Positions 34,605 to 42,633 of a stretch of 64,000 bases of DNA are shown here, piece after piece; positions within the stretch are counted from its first letter, which is position 1, and each line of letters starts with the position of its first letter. Position numbers and translations under genes: made by a program. The notes below the pieces were generated by a model. The model was given only the letters and a program-made list of their open reading frames with translations. It searched no databases and had not been told where the DNA came from. The DNA comes from Bacillota bacterium (GTDB lineage Bacteria > Bacillota > Clostridia > Christensenellales > Aristaeellaceae): assembly GCA_023398575.1 (NCBI GenBank), contig JAEWSC010000021.1, positions 1-64,000 of the forward strand. Direction: 5' to 3'.

Positions 34605-36302
34605 TTACTCCTCGATTACAATCTCTTGCGAGCAAACATCTCCCACAAACCTATTACCGGCTATATGAACGCCGCTGCAGGCCTTGACTGCCGCCATCGC
34701 CCGGCGGGGATGCCAGGGAGCGTAGGCCTGGCTTCTTATGATTGTATTGCTTGTGAATTCAAGCCCATTTACACTAAAGGCATACAGCACCGGCGCTTGG
34801 AAAGTGTGAAAAGTATTTTCTGCAATTCGAATGTTTTGGTGAAATGGCTTCTCTATTTCAGGCTTTGGTATTTCGGGACAGATGCTGATGATTCCTTCGC
34901 AAAACTGATACATGGAGGTAAGGCAGCCATCTGTAAAATGGTTACGGCGAATCAGCACGTCTTTACATGCGCCTGACTCAAACCAATAATTGGCATCTCC
35001 CGGTATCAGAATGGCACAGCCGGAGGATTCAAACACGTTATTCTCAATGATGACAGGCTTGGGTGTGGAAACAAGGATGCCCCTGGCCCTGCAAGAGCCA
35101 AAATAGCTGTTCGTGATGGATACACAAGGCGTATTAGTCAGGTTCTCCAGCGCGTCGCCAGGCATAAGCTCAGCCGGCAGGTCACTTAAAAAGGTGATGC
35201 TGCAAACATTGTCCTTTACCAGTTTGTAGCTCTCGATAGAGGCCTTGCCTAAGGACGCCAAGGACATATGCTCTATCAGAGAAATTTCGTCACCGGCTTT
35301 TGCCCATAAGGGAAAACCGGCGGACTGTTCGTGCGCAAATTCCGCGTTGAGTGACCTGGGGCCGGTGATTTCTCGGATACGAAGGGCCGTTCCATGCACA
35401 TTGATGGGGTCGTCCATCAGGCCATGAAAATAGCAGCTATCCACCCTGATACTGCCTGAATTGTTGGAAAAATGCAGCCCGTCGTCATGGCAGGATACGA
35501 TGCGGCGGCCAGCGGCATCACTTGGCCGCATGATGACTTGAGAATAGTTCAGGTTGCGGCTGAACTGCGACAGTATTCCCAGACCGCAGGTGTTGTGCAG
35601 CGTTAACTGATGAAGCGATATATCCTCACTGTGGTGTACGAGAACGCCGGGGTGAATGCGTGGGCTGTGGCGCAGCGTGACAATATTCCCCACAGTGGGT
35701 AAAGGGTCAAATGTGCCATGGAAGCGGACAACCTCGCTGGAAATTTCCTCCTGGCGTTTGGAGCGGAACTTATCGCCGGTTTGGAACGCCGTCCGCCGGC
35801 TTTGCGCGTCAAACTCAATGGCACCAAAGTAGGGCGTATATTCGTCCCCGTTGAAGAAAAATAGGCGTTCATTCTGCACCTTATAGGGATACATAGATGA
35901 ATCTATGGCAACATCCACCCAAGTGGGCGTTGCTGCGAGTATAATGCCCTCAGCGTTATGGGTTGGGGAATAGTCAATGGTCAAGCCGTCAATATGAATA
36001 TTGCTGGCGTGGAGCAAAGCCAGCGGACATAACTTGCCATGGCATATGAGCGTTGCTCCATGGCCCATCAGCCGCACGTTCTGCATGCCCTCAATCAACA
36101 ACCCGGCTTTCAAAAGGGTTTGCTGGTCAGAGTTGGACAGGGAGGCGGAGAATAAGGCGGCATCCTGCGCTTTTAGGTGATAGATGCCGGGCGCAAAGTG
36201 AAAAATGGCATCTTGCTTGTTTTGGGCAAGCAGGCTATTGATCTGACCGCAAACTGCAGAGTCTGGCAGTATGCCGTGTTCAGCAAGGTATATTTCTGTC
36301 AC
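34605..36302 (-). CDS. Right-handed beta-helix glycosidase, GH110-like (alpha-1,3-galactosidase)
   Basis: A 565-residue protein made of parallel beta-helix repeats (N-rich turns such as SNNSGSIRVDSCYF, NNVFESSG). The tandem Asp in SCHDDGLHF (about 271-279) and MDDPINVHGTAL (about 296-307) resembles GH110, inverting enzymes that remove terminal alpha-1,3-galactose, for example from blood-group B or alpha-Gal epitopes. No signal peptide is visible, so it would act inside the cell on imported sugars. GTG 36302 overlaps the upstream TGA by 4 bases and has AGGAGG 10 bases before it. Other beta-helix enzymes (polygalacturonase-like) are the alternative. Confidence 0.7.
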   Translation of the reverse strand: MTEIYLAEHGILPDSAVCGQINSLLAQNKQDAIFHFAPGIYHLKAQDAALFSASLSNSDQQTLLKAGLLIEGMQNVRLMGHGATLICHGKLCPLALLHASNIHIDGLTIDYSPTHNAEGIILAATPTWVDVAIDSSMYPYKVQNERLFFFNGDEYTPYFGAIEFDAQSRRTAFQTGDKFRSKRQEEISSEVVRFHGTFDPLPTVGNIVTLRHSPRIHPGVLVHHSEDISLHQLTLHNTCGLGILSQFSRNLNYSQVIMRPSDAAGRRIVSCHDDGLHFSNNSGSIRVDSCYFHGLMDDPINVHGTALRIREITGPRSLNAEFAHEQSAGFPLWAKAGDEISLIEHMSLASLGKASIESYKLVKDNVCSITFLSDLPAELMPGDALENLTNTPCVSITNSYFGSCRARGILVSTPKPVIIENNVFESSGCAILIPGDANYWFESGACKDVLIRRNHFTDGCLTSMYQFCEGIISICPEIPKPEIEKPFHQNIRIAENTFHTFQAPVLYAFSVNGLEFTSNTIIRSQAYAPWHPRRAMAAVKACSGVHIAGNRFVGDVCSQEIVIEE

Positions 36303-37594
36303 TTTGTATTTTCCTCCTGAATGCTGCACTTATATTCCTTTGTTTCTCCTGCGGCGACAGCGATGGGCATACCTTTCCCATCAGGCAGCCACAGGATGGG
36401 GCGGGCGGTGTGATTTTGCAGGGTCGATTTCCATTGCCCCTCGTGCAGCAGGGAGATTTCGCCGCCCCATAAGGGCAGATGATTCACCTGGGCGAACTCA
36501 CCATCACTAACTGCACTGCGGGTTTGTAAGGTGCCTTTTGAGGCGTTGGGGCGGATGCCCATTAGCCCAGTGATAATGGCACCGATGGCAGAATAGGAGA
36601 CCTCAGGATACTCTTTGCGTTTCAGATCAGGGTGCGTCATGGCCATAAAGGCTTCAAGGCCCTTATCATCCATACCGTTTTGCCAGAAAATTTCCGCGTG
36701 GTAGCTGTGCTCCTCCACGCAATCAGCTGCACTTTTCAAGATATAGGCCAGCTGCTTCATGCGCCTGCCAGGATCGCGGATTAAGTTGAAGTATAATGGC
36801 ATGCCGGCAACGGTGCCCATGTACTCAAAGCCAAACCTGTTTTCACCGAACCATACCGCGGCATAGGCCTGCTCCCTATCTGACCACCAGGCGGATTCAA
36901 ACCAATCCTGCAGCTTTTTCGCCTTCAGCTCATACTCCTTCGCTAATACGTGCTCTCCGGCGATGTGCAAAATGTCCGCATAGGTTAAAAGGCCCCTATA
37001 CTGCGCCGCCAATAAGTCTGCGGCGACCTTGTAGCCCTCCTGCCGAGGGCTTTCATCATAGGAGGCGAGCCCGCGCCGGCCGGTGCCTGGCTGGCGTTCG
37101 ATGACGCCGTCATGGTCTTTATCCCAATGATGAATATAGTTTTCCACCGACATGCGGTAAAAGTTTCGAAATTCCTCACTGTTTAAATAGCGCATATCCC
37201 CAGTCCAATGAAACATGCGCAGGCAGGCATCCATTACGTCAAAATTCGCTGGCAGGTTATACCAGAAATCCGTATCGTCGGTATAATCTACAGGGCATGG
37301 CGTCCCATCGAACATAATCTCCCAATAAGTACAGTAGCTGCGGCTTTCGCTGATGCCAAGGGAGAACCTACGCAGCATGTTAAAATTGTGGGAATCCAAC
37401 GATAGGGCGTGGGCGCCGGCAGCATGATGGGCGACATCACGCATGCAAAAAGCCTCACGGCCGGGCAGTGCCGCTTCATACACGGGGCCGATAATAGAAT
37501 TGTCGTGTACGTATGCCATTGCCTGCTTGCGTGCCCAGTCAAATCGGGTGTTGAGTATAGGATTGCTGGAATGAAACTGTACGCCTGAATGCAT
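36299..37594 (-). CDS. Six-hairpin (alpha/alpha-toroid) glycosidase of unassigned family
   Basis: A 431-residue cytoplasmic protein with the look of an (alpha/alpha)6 glycoside hydrolase: acidic loops CMRDVAHHAAGAHAL, TDDTDFWYNLPANFD and HWDKDHDGVIERQPG, and aromatic patches such as HSYHAEIFWQNGMDD. The layout resembles GH63/GH37 or related toroid enzymes; I cannot assign a CAZy family. It overlaps the GH110-like gene and shares its promoter, so both probably act on the same glycan. Start ATG 37594 has AAGGGGG 7 bases upstream. Confidence 0.65.
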   Translation of the reverse strand: MHSGVQFHSSNPILNTRFDWARKQAMAYVHDNSIIGPVYEAALPGREAFCMRDVAHHAAGAHALSLDSHNFNMLRRFSLGISESRSYCTYWEIMFDGTPCPVDYTDDTDFWYNLPANFDVMDACLRMFHWTGDMRYLNSEEFRNFYRMSVENYIHHWDKDHDGVIERQPGTGRRGLASYDESPRQEGYKVAADLLAAQYRGLLTYADILHIAGEHVLAKEYELKAKKLQDWFESAWWSDREQAYAAVWFGENRFGFEYMGTVAGMPLYFNLIRDPGRRMKQLAYILKSAADCVEEHSYHAEIFWQNGMDDKGLEAFMAMTHPDLKRKEYPEVSYSAIGAIITGLMGIRPNASKGTLQTRSAVSDGEFAQVNHLPLWGGEISLLHEGQWKSTLQNHTARPILWLPDGKGMPIAVAAGETKEYKCSIQEENTK

Positions 37595-37665
37595 AACAAA
37601 ACCCCCTTCGTATAATAAGCGCGAAGAGGCGTTGTGAAAAAGATGGAGATGCTCTTGGCGACATC

Positions 37666-37694
37666 ATTATAGATGCAACTGGCAAAAGTTGCAA
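37666..37694 (-). promoter_or_regulatory. Promoter of the two-gene glycosidase operon
   Basis: On the minus strand: TTGCAA (37694-37689), 17-base spacer, TATAAT (37671-37666). A perfect hexamer palindrome lies across the spacer. Confidence 0.75.
37675..37692. promoter_or_regulatory. Operator-like palindrome in the divergent region
   Basis: GCAACT-GGCAAA-AGTTGC is a perfect 6-6-6 inverted repeat in the spacer and -35 of the glycosidase promoter, 36 bases from the divergent araC promoter. It is well placed for the AraC-type regulator encoded next to it or for a repressor. Confidence 0.55.
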
Positions 37695-37727
37695 TGGGCA
37701 GTCATGAAATTGCATAAACAGGAAGCG

Positions 37728-37756
37728 TTGACACCCTTGCCTTAACGTGCTACGCT
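37728..37756 (+). promoter_or_regulatory. Sigma-A-type promoter of the AraC-family regulator
   Basis: TTGACA (37728-37733), 17-base spacer, TACGCT (37751-37756), 32 bases before the gene start. Confidence 0.7.
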
Positions 37757-37788
37757 CTTTTTATCCCACCGGATGAAGGGGGAGCTTA

Positions 37789-38721
37789 ATGCCATATCCA
37801 TTTTTTCGGGCGGCGGAGACCGCACAAAAGCCAAATGAACGCTATATCCATTTCACGCATCAGGGCGGCGACGCACCGCTTTGTCTTATACAGTTCGGCT
37901 GGCACAATACGACAGGCGGATACGGCTATGGCCCTATGGTACGGGATCATTGCCTGATTCATTTTGTCGCAAAGGGCACAGGCCGCGTTTTGGCCAGCGA
38001 TATGGAGTATCATGTGGGGCCAGGGGAATGCTTTGCGTTTTTTCCCCATCAGATCGCGTATTATGAATCGGATAAAAGTGACCCGTGGGAGTATTATTGG
38101 CTGGGGTTTGAAGGCGGCTGGAGCGATGAAATGATGAAAGCCGCCGGCTTTACAGAAGAGTTGATTGTGCGCGCCATCGTGGATGAAGATAAATTGTTTG
38201 CCCTGTTACAGCAGGGAATTGATCTTGGAATGCGGGATGAAAATGCATTGTATTTCGGCGGTGTATTGCAGCAGGCACTGCATCACTTGATTTCTCATCC
38301 TACAGAAACAAAGGAAAGAATGGACAGCTCCCGGCGAAAATACAACCCGCTGGGCAACGAATATGTACGCATTGTCACTTCTATTATTGAAACCTCCTAC
38401 CGTGAGCGATTGAGTGTAGAAGAAATGGCGGCCCGCATGGGCCTGAACCGAAGCTATCTGACAACGCTCTATAAAGAACATACGGGGATGTCCATCAAGG
38501 AATATCTGATGGAGTACCGCTTGCAGCAGAGTATCCTTTGCCTGCAGCGTACCAACTATACGGTCAAGCAATCGGCGCTGGAAAGCGGGTTCAACGATCC
38601 CTTGTATTATTCCAAGCTGTTTAAGTTAAGGTATGGCGTATCTCCCCATGAATACCGTGCCTCTTTGGAACAAAGGGAGAGTATGAATGACGGCGGTGAC
38701 CAGGCAGCCGGACATCACTAA
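37789..38721 (+). CDS. AraC-family transcriptional regulator
   Basis: A 310-residue regulator: N-terminal cupin-like sugar-sensing domain (AraC_binding; MVRDHCLIHFVAKGTGRVLA and GPGECFAFFPHQI motifs) and a C-terminal double helix-turn-helix (about 205-300: MAARMGLNRSYLTTLYKEHTG, ALESGFNDPLYYSKLFK). It stands between the glycosidase operon and the sugar importer, and probably activates both when the glycan product is present. ATG 37789 has GGGGGAG 5-6 bases upstream. Confidence 0.92.
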   Translation: MPYPFFRAAETAQKPNERYIHFTHQGGDAPLCLIQFGWHNTTGGYGYGPMVRDHCLIHFVAKGTGRVLASDMEYHVGPGECFAFFPHQIAYYESDKSDPWEYYWLGFEGGWSDEMMKAAGFTEELIVRAIVDEDKLFALLQQGIDLGMRDENALYFGGVLQQALHHLISHPTETKERMDSSRRKYNPLGNEYVRIVTSIIETSYRERLSVEEMAARMGLNRSYLTTLYKEHTGMSIKEYLMEYRLQQSILCLQRTNYTVKQSALESGFNDPLYYSKLFKLRYGVSPHEYRASLEQRESMNDGGDQAAGHH

Positions 38722-38826
38722 ATCAGCTTAATCAGTATACCAAACGGGACATATCTATGAAATAGCGAAAAAACCTAACATTTCTCCATGTTCCTCTATC
38801 ATCTATCCATTTACGGAGACGGCTCT

Positions 38827-38849
38827 ATTGTATATGATGGGTATACAAT
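38827..38849. promoter_or_regulatory. Perfect palindrome upstream of the sugar importer operon
   Basis: ATTGTATA-7-TATACAAT (38827-38834 with 38842-38849), about 80 bases before the binding-protein start. Its left half contains TTGTAT and its right half TATACAAT, so it may be both promoter and operator. Confidence 0.55.
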
Positions 38850-38930
38850 GAGTGCCGGATGTGTATGAATTGCATAATTTTTTGTGCATTTGTACAAATA
38901 TACGGTCTCAAACCATTGAGGAGGCGGACT

Positions 38931-40577
38931 ATGAAAAAGGTATTGGGGTTGCTCTTGGTCGTGGCGATGCTCATGTCCTTGGCAGGCGGCGCACTGGCCG
39001 AAACCAACAAGCTTGGTTGGGAAGTGCCTGCGGAAACACTGAAGGTTACCGTGTTTATTGCCAGCGATAACTGGACGGAGCTGGAGGAGCAAAAGCAGGG
39101 TATTGCCAACATGAAGGATTACCTGCTCAAGAACTTCAACATCGAACTCAATTACCAAACCACCGATGGGGATGCGGAAGAAGCGGTAAACCTTATGTTG
39201 GCTTCCGGTGAATATCCCGATGTGATCAAAGGGCTTACCACGGCAGCCCGCCAGAAGTTTGTGGACCAGGGCCGTGCTGTAGAACTCACATCCTATATTG
39301 AGAATTCCGCCAATTTGAAAGCCAGATTGGGTGATTACCTGCCCATGTATGCCAACAAGGAGGGCAAATTCTATTATTTGCCCAGCTCCTTTGGCAACCT
39401 GATGGACCTGCCGGATTACAGCGCTCACCTGCGCTATGATGAGTGGCTGGCCATCGGCAGCCCGAAAATCGAAACACCAGACGATTACTACAATGCGATC
39501 ATGGCTGTACTGGAGAAATTCCCCACCACTCCCGCCGGCGAGACACGTTATTCTATGACCATGTACAACCATGGCAACCCGGAGTATTATCTGGGCGGCT
39601 ATTTCGGCCTGAAGCAGGGCTGGAAGGTGAACGAAGACAACACCTTGAGCCACTGGGCCTTTACCGAGGAAGGCAAACGCATGGCCCAATTCGTCAACAA
39701 GTTCTGGCGTTCCGGCACCATGGACCCCGATGCCTTCACCAACGCATGGGATGATGCCCGTACCAAGATTAGCCAGGAGCGCGTGGTGGGTATGATCGGC
39801 GGTTGGTGGATCGGTTACAACGCAGGCCACGAAATCTGGTCCTTGACCGATCCCACCTGGACAGAGAATAAGCGGTTTATCCAGATCGGATTCAAAGACC
39901 CTGCTGTAGAACAAGCTTCCGTCACTGCGAAAAATAACCTTGGTTCTTCCTGGACCATCATTACTGACAAATGCAAGAATCCGGAAGCGGTGATGAAGTT
40001 TATTGACTTCACGCAGACAGACGCAGGCTCCGCGCTGTGCAACTGGGGCATTCCTGGTCAGGTTCAGTCCTACAAAGACCCCGCCAAGACCATCTCCATT
40101 TGGGATGTAACAAGCCCCTCGGAGTGGAAGTTTGACGATATCTCCAAGCAGCAGCTCCTATCCGAGACCTGGGACTACAATGAGGAAGGCGTTTTCGGCG
40201 CCAATACCGGTCTCATGAGCTGGGTTACCTATCAGGGCCGCTGGGCCGATGGCGTAAGCTGCCTATGGCCCAACCAAATGTGGTACAGCGAGAACAAGTG
40301 GAAGCAGATCATGTTTGAGAACATGAAGGACACCATTGTGGATGCTACTGCACTGCTGGCAATGGGCAGCAAGTCGGAAGAACTGACCATGGCGGAAGCG
40401 GCTGTGAAGGATGCCTGGAAGCAATACTTCCCGCTGGTCTGCATGGCGGAGGATGACGATACCTTTGAGGCGGCATGGGTTGCACTGCAGGATGCGCTCA
40501 CCGCTGCCAATGTGGAATTGATGACCAGCGAGTGGCAGGCCAACTATCAGTCGAATTTGGCGCTGATGGGTAAGTAA
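38931..40577 (+). CDS. Sugar ABC transporter substrate-binding protein (LplA-like)
   Basis: A 548-residue extracellular binding protein of the large LplA/SBP_bac_1 type, which captures oligosaccharides for the permeases that follow. The signal peptide (residues 1-21, MSLAGGALAE cleavage) has no lipobox Cys. ATG 38931 has GAGGAGG 7 bases upstream. Codon use is strongly biased (TTC, AAG, ACC), as for highly expressed genes. First gene of an operon with two permeases and an alpha-galactosidase-like enzyme; the ATPase (probably a shared MsmX type) is not present. Confidence 0.92.
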   Translation: MKKVLGLLLVVAMLMSLAGGALAETNKLGWEVPAETLKVTVFIASDNWTELEEQKQGIANMKDYLLKNFNIELNYQTTDGDAEEAVNLMLASGEYPDVIKGLTTAARQKFVDQGRAVELTSYIENSANLKARLGDYLPMYANKEGKFYYLPSSFGNLMDLPDYSAHLRYDEWLAIGSPKIETPDDYYNAIMAVLEKFPTTPAGETRYSMTMYNHGNPEYYLGGYFGLKQGWKVNEDNTLSHWAFTEEGKRMAQFVNKFWRSGTMDPDAFTNAWDDARTKISQERVVGMIGGWWIGYNAGHEIWSLTDPTWTENKRFIQIGFKDPAVEQASVTAKNNLGSSWTIITDKCKNPEAVMKFIDFTQTDAGSALCNWGIPGQVQSYKDPAKTISIWDVTSPSEWKFDDISKQQLLSETWDYNEEGVFGANTGLMSWVTYQGRWADGVSCLWPNQMWYSENKWKQIMFENMKDTIVDATALLAMGSKSEELTMAEAAVKDAWKQYFPLVCMAEDDDTFEAAWVALQDALTAANVELMTSEWQANYQSNLALMGK

Positions 40578-40759
40578 GCCTCATTCTTTCTTAATCATAT
40601 CTTTTAATGCCTTTGAAAAAGAGGGGGAGGGGAATTCTCTTCCCCCTTTTTAAAAGGCCGAAATGGAATCTTTGCTCAAGGTAAATGTTTTTCGAAGCAG
40701 GGTGGTACGTTCCCCTTGCTTTGTGTCCTGAATAAATGCGGCAAGGAGTGATCGGGCGT

Positions 40760-41704
40760 ATGCTGGCGGCGAATCGTATTAAAAGGCCCGGCAAGCACAG
40801 AGTGCTTTTACGCAGCTTCAAAAGCCAATGGGAATTATGGCTTTTGTGCGTGCCCATCATCGCCTGGGTTTTTCTTTTTTGCTATTATCCCATGTACGGT
40901 CTGACTATGGCCTTTGTCAATTATGTTCCCGGCCGTGAGGTTTGGCAGTGCGATTGGGTAGGACTCAAGTACTTTGTACAGTTTATTCAAAACCCTGTGT
41001 TCGGCCAATTACTTCGCAATACCCTAACCATGAGCATACTGGGCATAACGGTGGGCTTTGTGGCGCCAATCCTCTTTGCCTTTTCACTGAATGAAGTAGG
41101 GCATATACGCAGCAAAAAGCTGATACAAACCGCCAGTTATTTGCCCCACTTTATCAGTTGGGTGGTGGCTGGCACCATGTTCAAGGCATTGCTCAACTCT
41201 GATGGTGTTGTCAGCGATCTTCTAATCAGCCTTGGCGTATTGCAAAAGCCTACCAACTTTTTGAACAAGGGCGAGTGGTATTGGGGCATTATCACGCTGA
41301 TTAATATCTGGAAAGGCCTTGGCTGGTCGGCAATTATTTATCTGAGTGCCATGTCCGGCGTGGATGAGGAATTGTATCAGGCCGGCGCGATTGATGGTCT
41401 TGGCCGGCTGGGTATGGCACGGCATATTACGCTGCCTTCCATATTGCCAACCATTGTGCTTTTGTGGATTATGGGCATTGGCGGCATTCTCAACGCGGGC
41501 TTTGACCAGCACTTAATTATCGGCACACCACTTACCCAGAAATACTGGGATGTAGTGGATACCTATACCTACCGCTACGGTGTGCAGGAGGGTTTTTATT
41601 CCATGGCTACGGCGGTCACGTTGATGAAGTCTGTCATTGGTTTTGCCCTGGTGCTCATTACCAACGCCATCTCCCGCAAGGTAAGCGATGTGGCGCTGTT
41701 TTAG
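40760..41704 (+). CDS. Sugar ABC transporter permease (LplB type)
   Basis: About 314 residues with six predicted transmembrane helices. The ATPase-contact EAA loop is seen as ELYQAGAIDGLGRLGMARHITLP. It begins with a helix reading LWLLCVPIIAWVFLFCYYPMYG, typical of the LplB/PTS-like clade that pairs with large binding proteins. ATG 40760 has AAGGAG 11 bases upstream; ATG 40736 in frame has no site. The 180 bases before it hold a hairpin-like GGGGGAGGGGAATTC/CTTCCCCC element (40620-40650) that may thin out the transcript after the binding-protein gene. Confidence 0.92.
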   Translation: MLAANRIKRPGKHRVLLRSFKSQWELWLLCVPIIAWVFLFCYYPMYGLTMAFVNYVPGREVWQCDWVGLKYFVQFIQNPVFGQLLRNTLTMSILGITVGFVAPILFAFSLNEVGHIRSKKLIQTASYLPHFISWVVAGTMFKALLNSDGVVSDLLISLGVLQKPTNFLNKGEWYWGIITLINIWKGLGWSAIIYLSAMSGVDEELYQAGAIDGLGRLGMARHITLPSILPTIVLLWIMGIGGILNAGFDQHLIIGTPLTQKYWDVVDTYTYRYGVQEGFYSMATAVTLMKSVIGFALVLITNAISRKVSDVALF

Positions 41705-41719
41705 GGAGGGGAAGCTGCA

Positions 41720-42619
41720 ATGAGAAAAGCATTCTATATCAAACAGACCCCGGCCGGGCGGACCTTTGATTTGGTCAACGGCTTTTTGATCGCTTTGTTG
41801 ATGTTCATTATGGTATACCCCTTCTGGAACGTGCTGGTGTTTGCGTTTAACGAGGGCAGCGACGCCGTTTTAGGAAAGCTCTACTTCTGGCCACGCAAAT
41901 TTTCACTGAATAACTTTGAATATGTCTTTAAGAACAAAGATCTATTGCATGGCGCCTGGGTGTCTGTGCTCAGGGTTGTGGTAGGGACAGGTCTTGGTGT
42001 TATTTGCAATGCCCTTTTGGGCTACATTGTTTCTTGCCGAAATTTTGCCGGCCGCAAGTTCATGCGCGTACTGTTCATCGTTACCATGTATTTTAGCGGC
42101 GGTCTGATTCCAACGTATCTGCTTATGATGCGTTTGGGTTTCCAGAATACCTTTTCGGTATATATCATTCCCAACCTGTTTTCTTGTTACTATATGCTGC
42201 TGGCCGCAAGCTATATCCAAGGCATACCGGATTCGGTGTTTGAGTCGGCACGCATTGATGGCGCCAGCGAGCTGAAAACCTTTTATAAAATTGCTGTGCC
42301 GCTTGCAATGCCCATGCTGGCCTGCATTGCCATCTATATTGGCGTATCCCAGTGGAACAGTTGGTTTGATGTGTCTCTCTATTCCAAAAATCACGCATGG
42401 GACAATCTTCAAATCATTCTTTACCGGTTACTAAACCAGGCGACGGCGCTGGCAGAAATCAAAAATCAGCAGCAGCTGTACGCCAGTATGCGCACGATCC
42501 AACCACAGACGGTGCGCGCTGCGACCACGGTTATTGTAGTTGTGCCCATCCTATTTATCTATCCTTTCTTCCAACGGTATTTTGTTGGCGGCATTACATT
42601 AGGCGCCGTAAAGGGCTAA
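41720..42619 (+). CDS. Sugar ABC transporter permease (LplC/UgpE type)
   Basis: A 299-residue six-helix permease, partner of the preceding one. The EAA loop is SARIDGASELKTFYKIAVPLAMP, and the protein ends RYFVGGITLGAVKG, the standard C-terminus of this clade. GGAGGGGAAGCTGCA precedes the ATG. The glycosidase gene follows 14 bases after the stop. Confidence 0.94.
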   Translation: MRKAFYIKQTPAGRTFDLVNGFLIALLMFIMVYPFWNVLVFAFNEGSDAVLGKLYFWPRKFSLNNFEYVFKNKDLLHGAWVSVLRVVVGTGLGVICNALLGYIVSCRNFAGRKFMRVLFIVTMYFSGGLIPTYLLMMRLGFQNTFSVYIIPNLFSCYYMLLAASYIQGIPDSVFESARIDGASELKTFYKIAVPLAMPMLACIAIYIGVSQWNSWFDVSLYSKNHAWDNLQIILYRLLNQATALAEIKNQQQLYASMRTIQPQTVRAATTVIVVVPILFIYPFFQRYFVGGITLGAVKG

Positions 42620-42633
42620 GGAGATTCAGGGAA

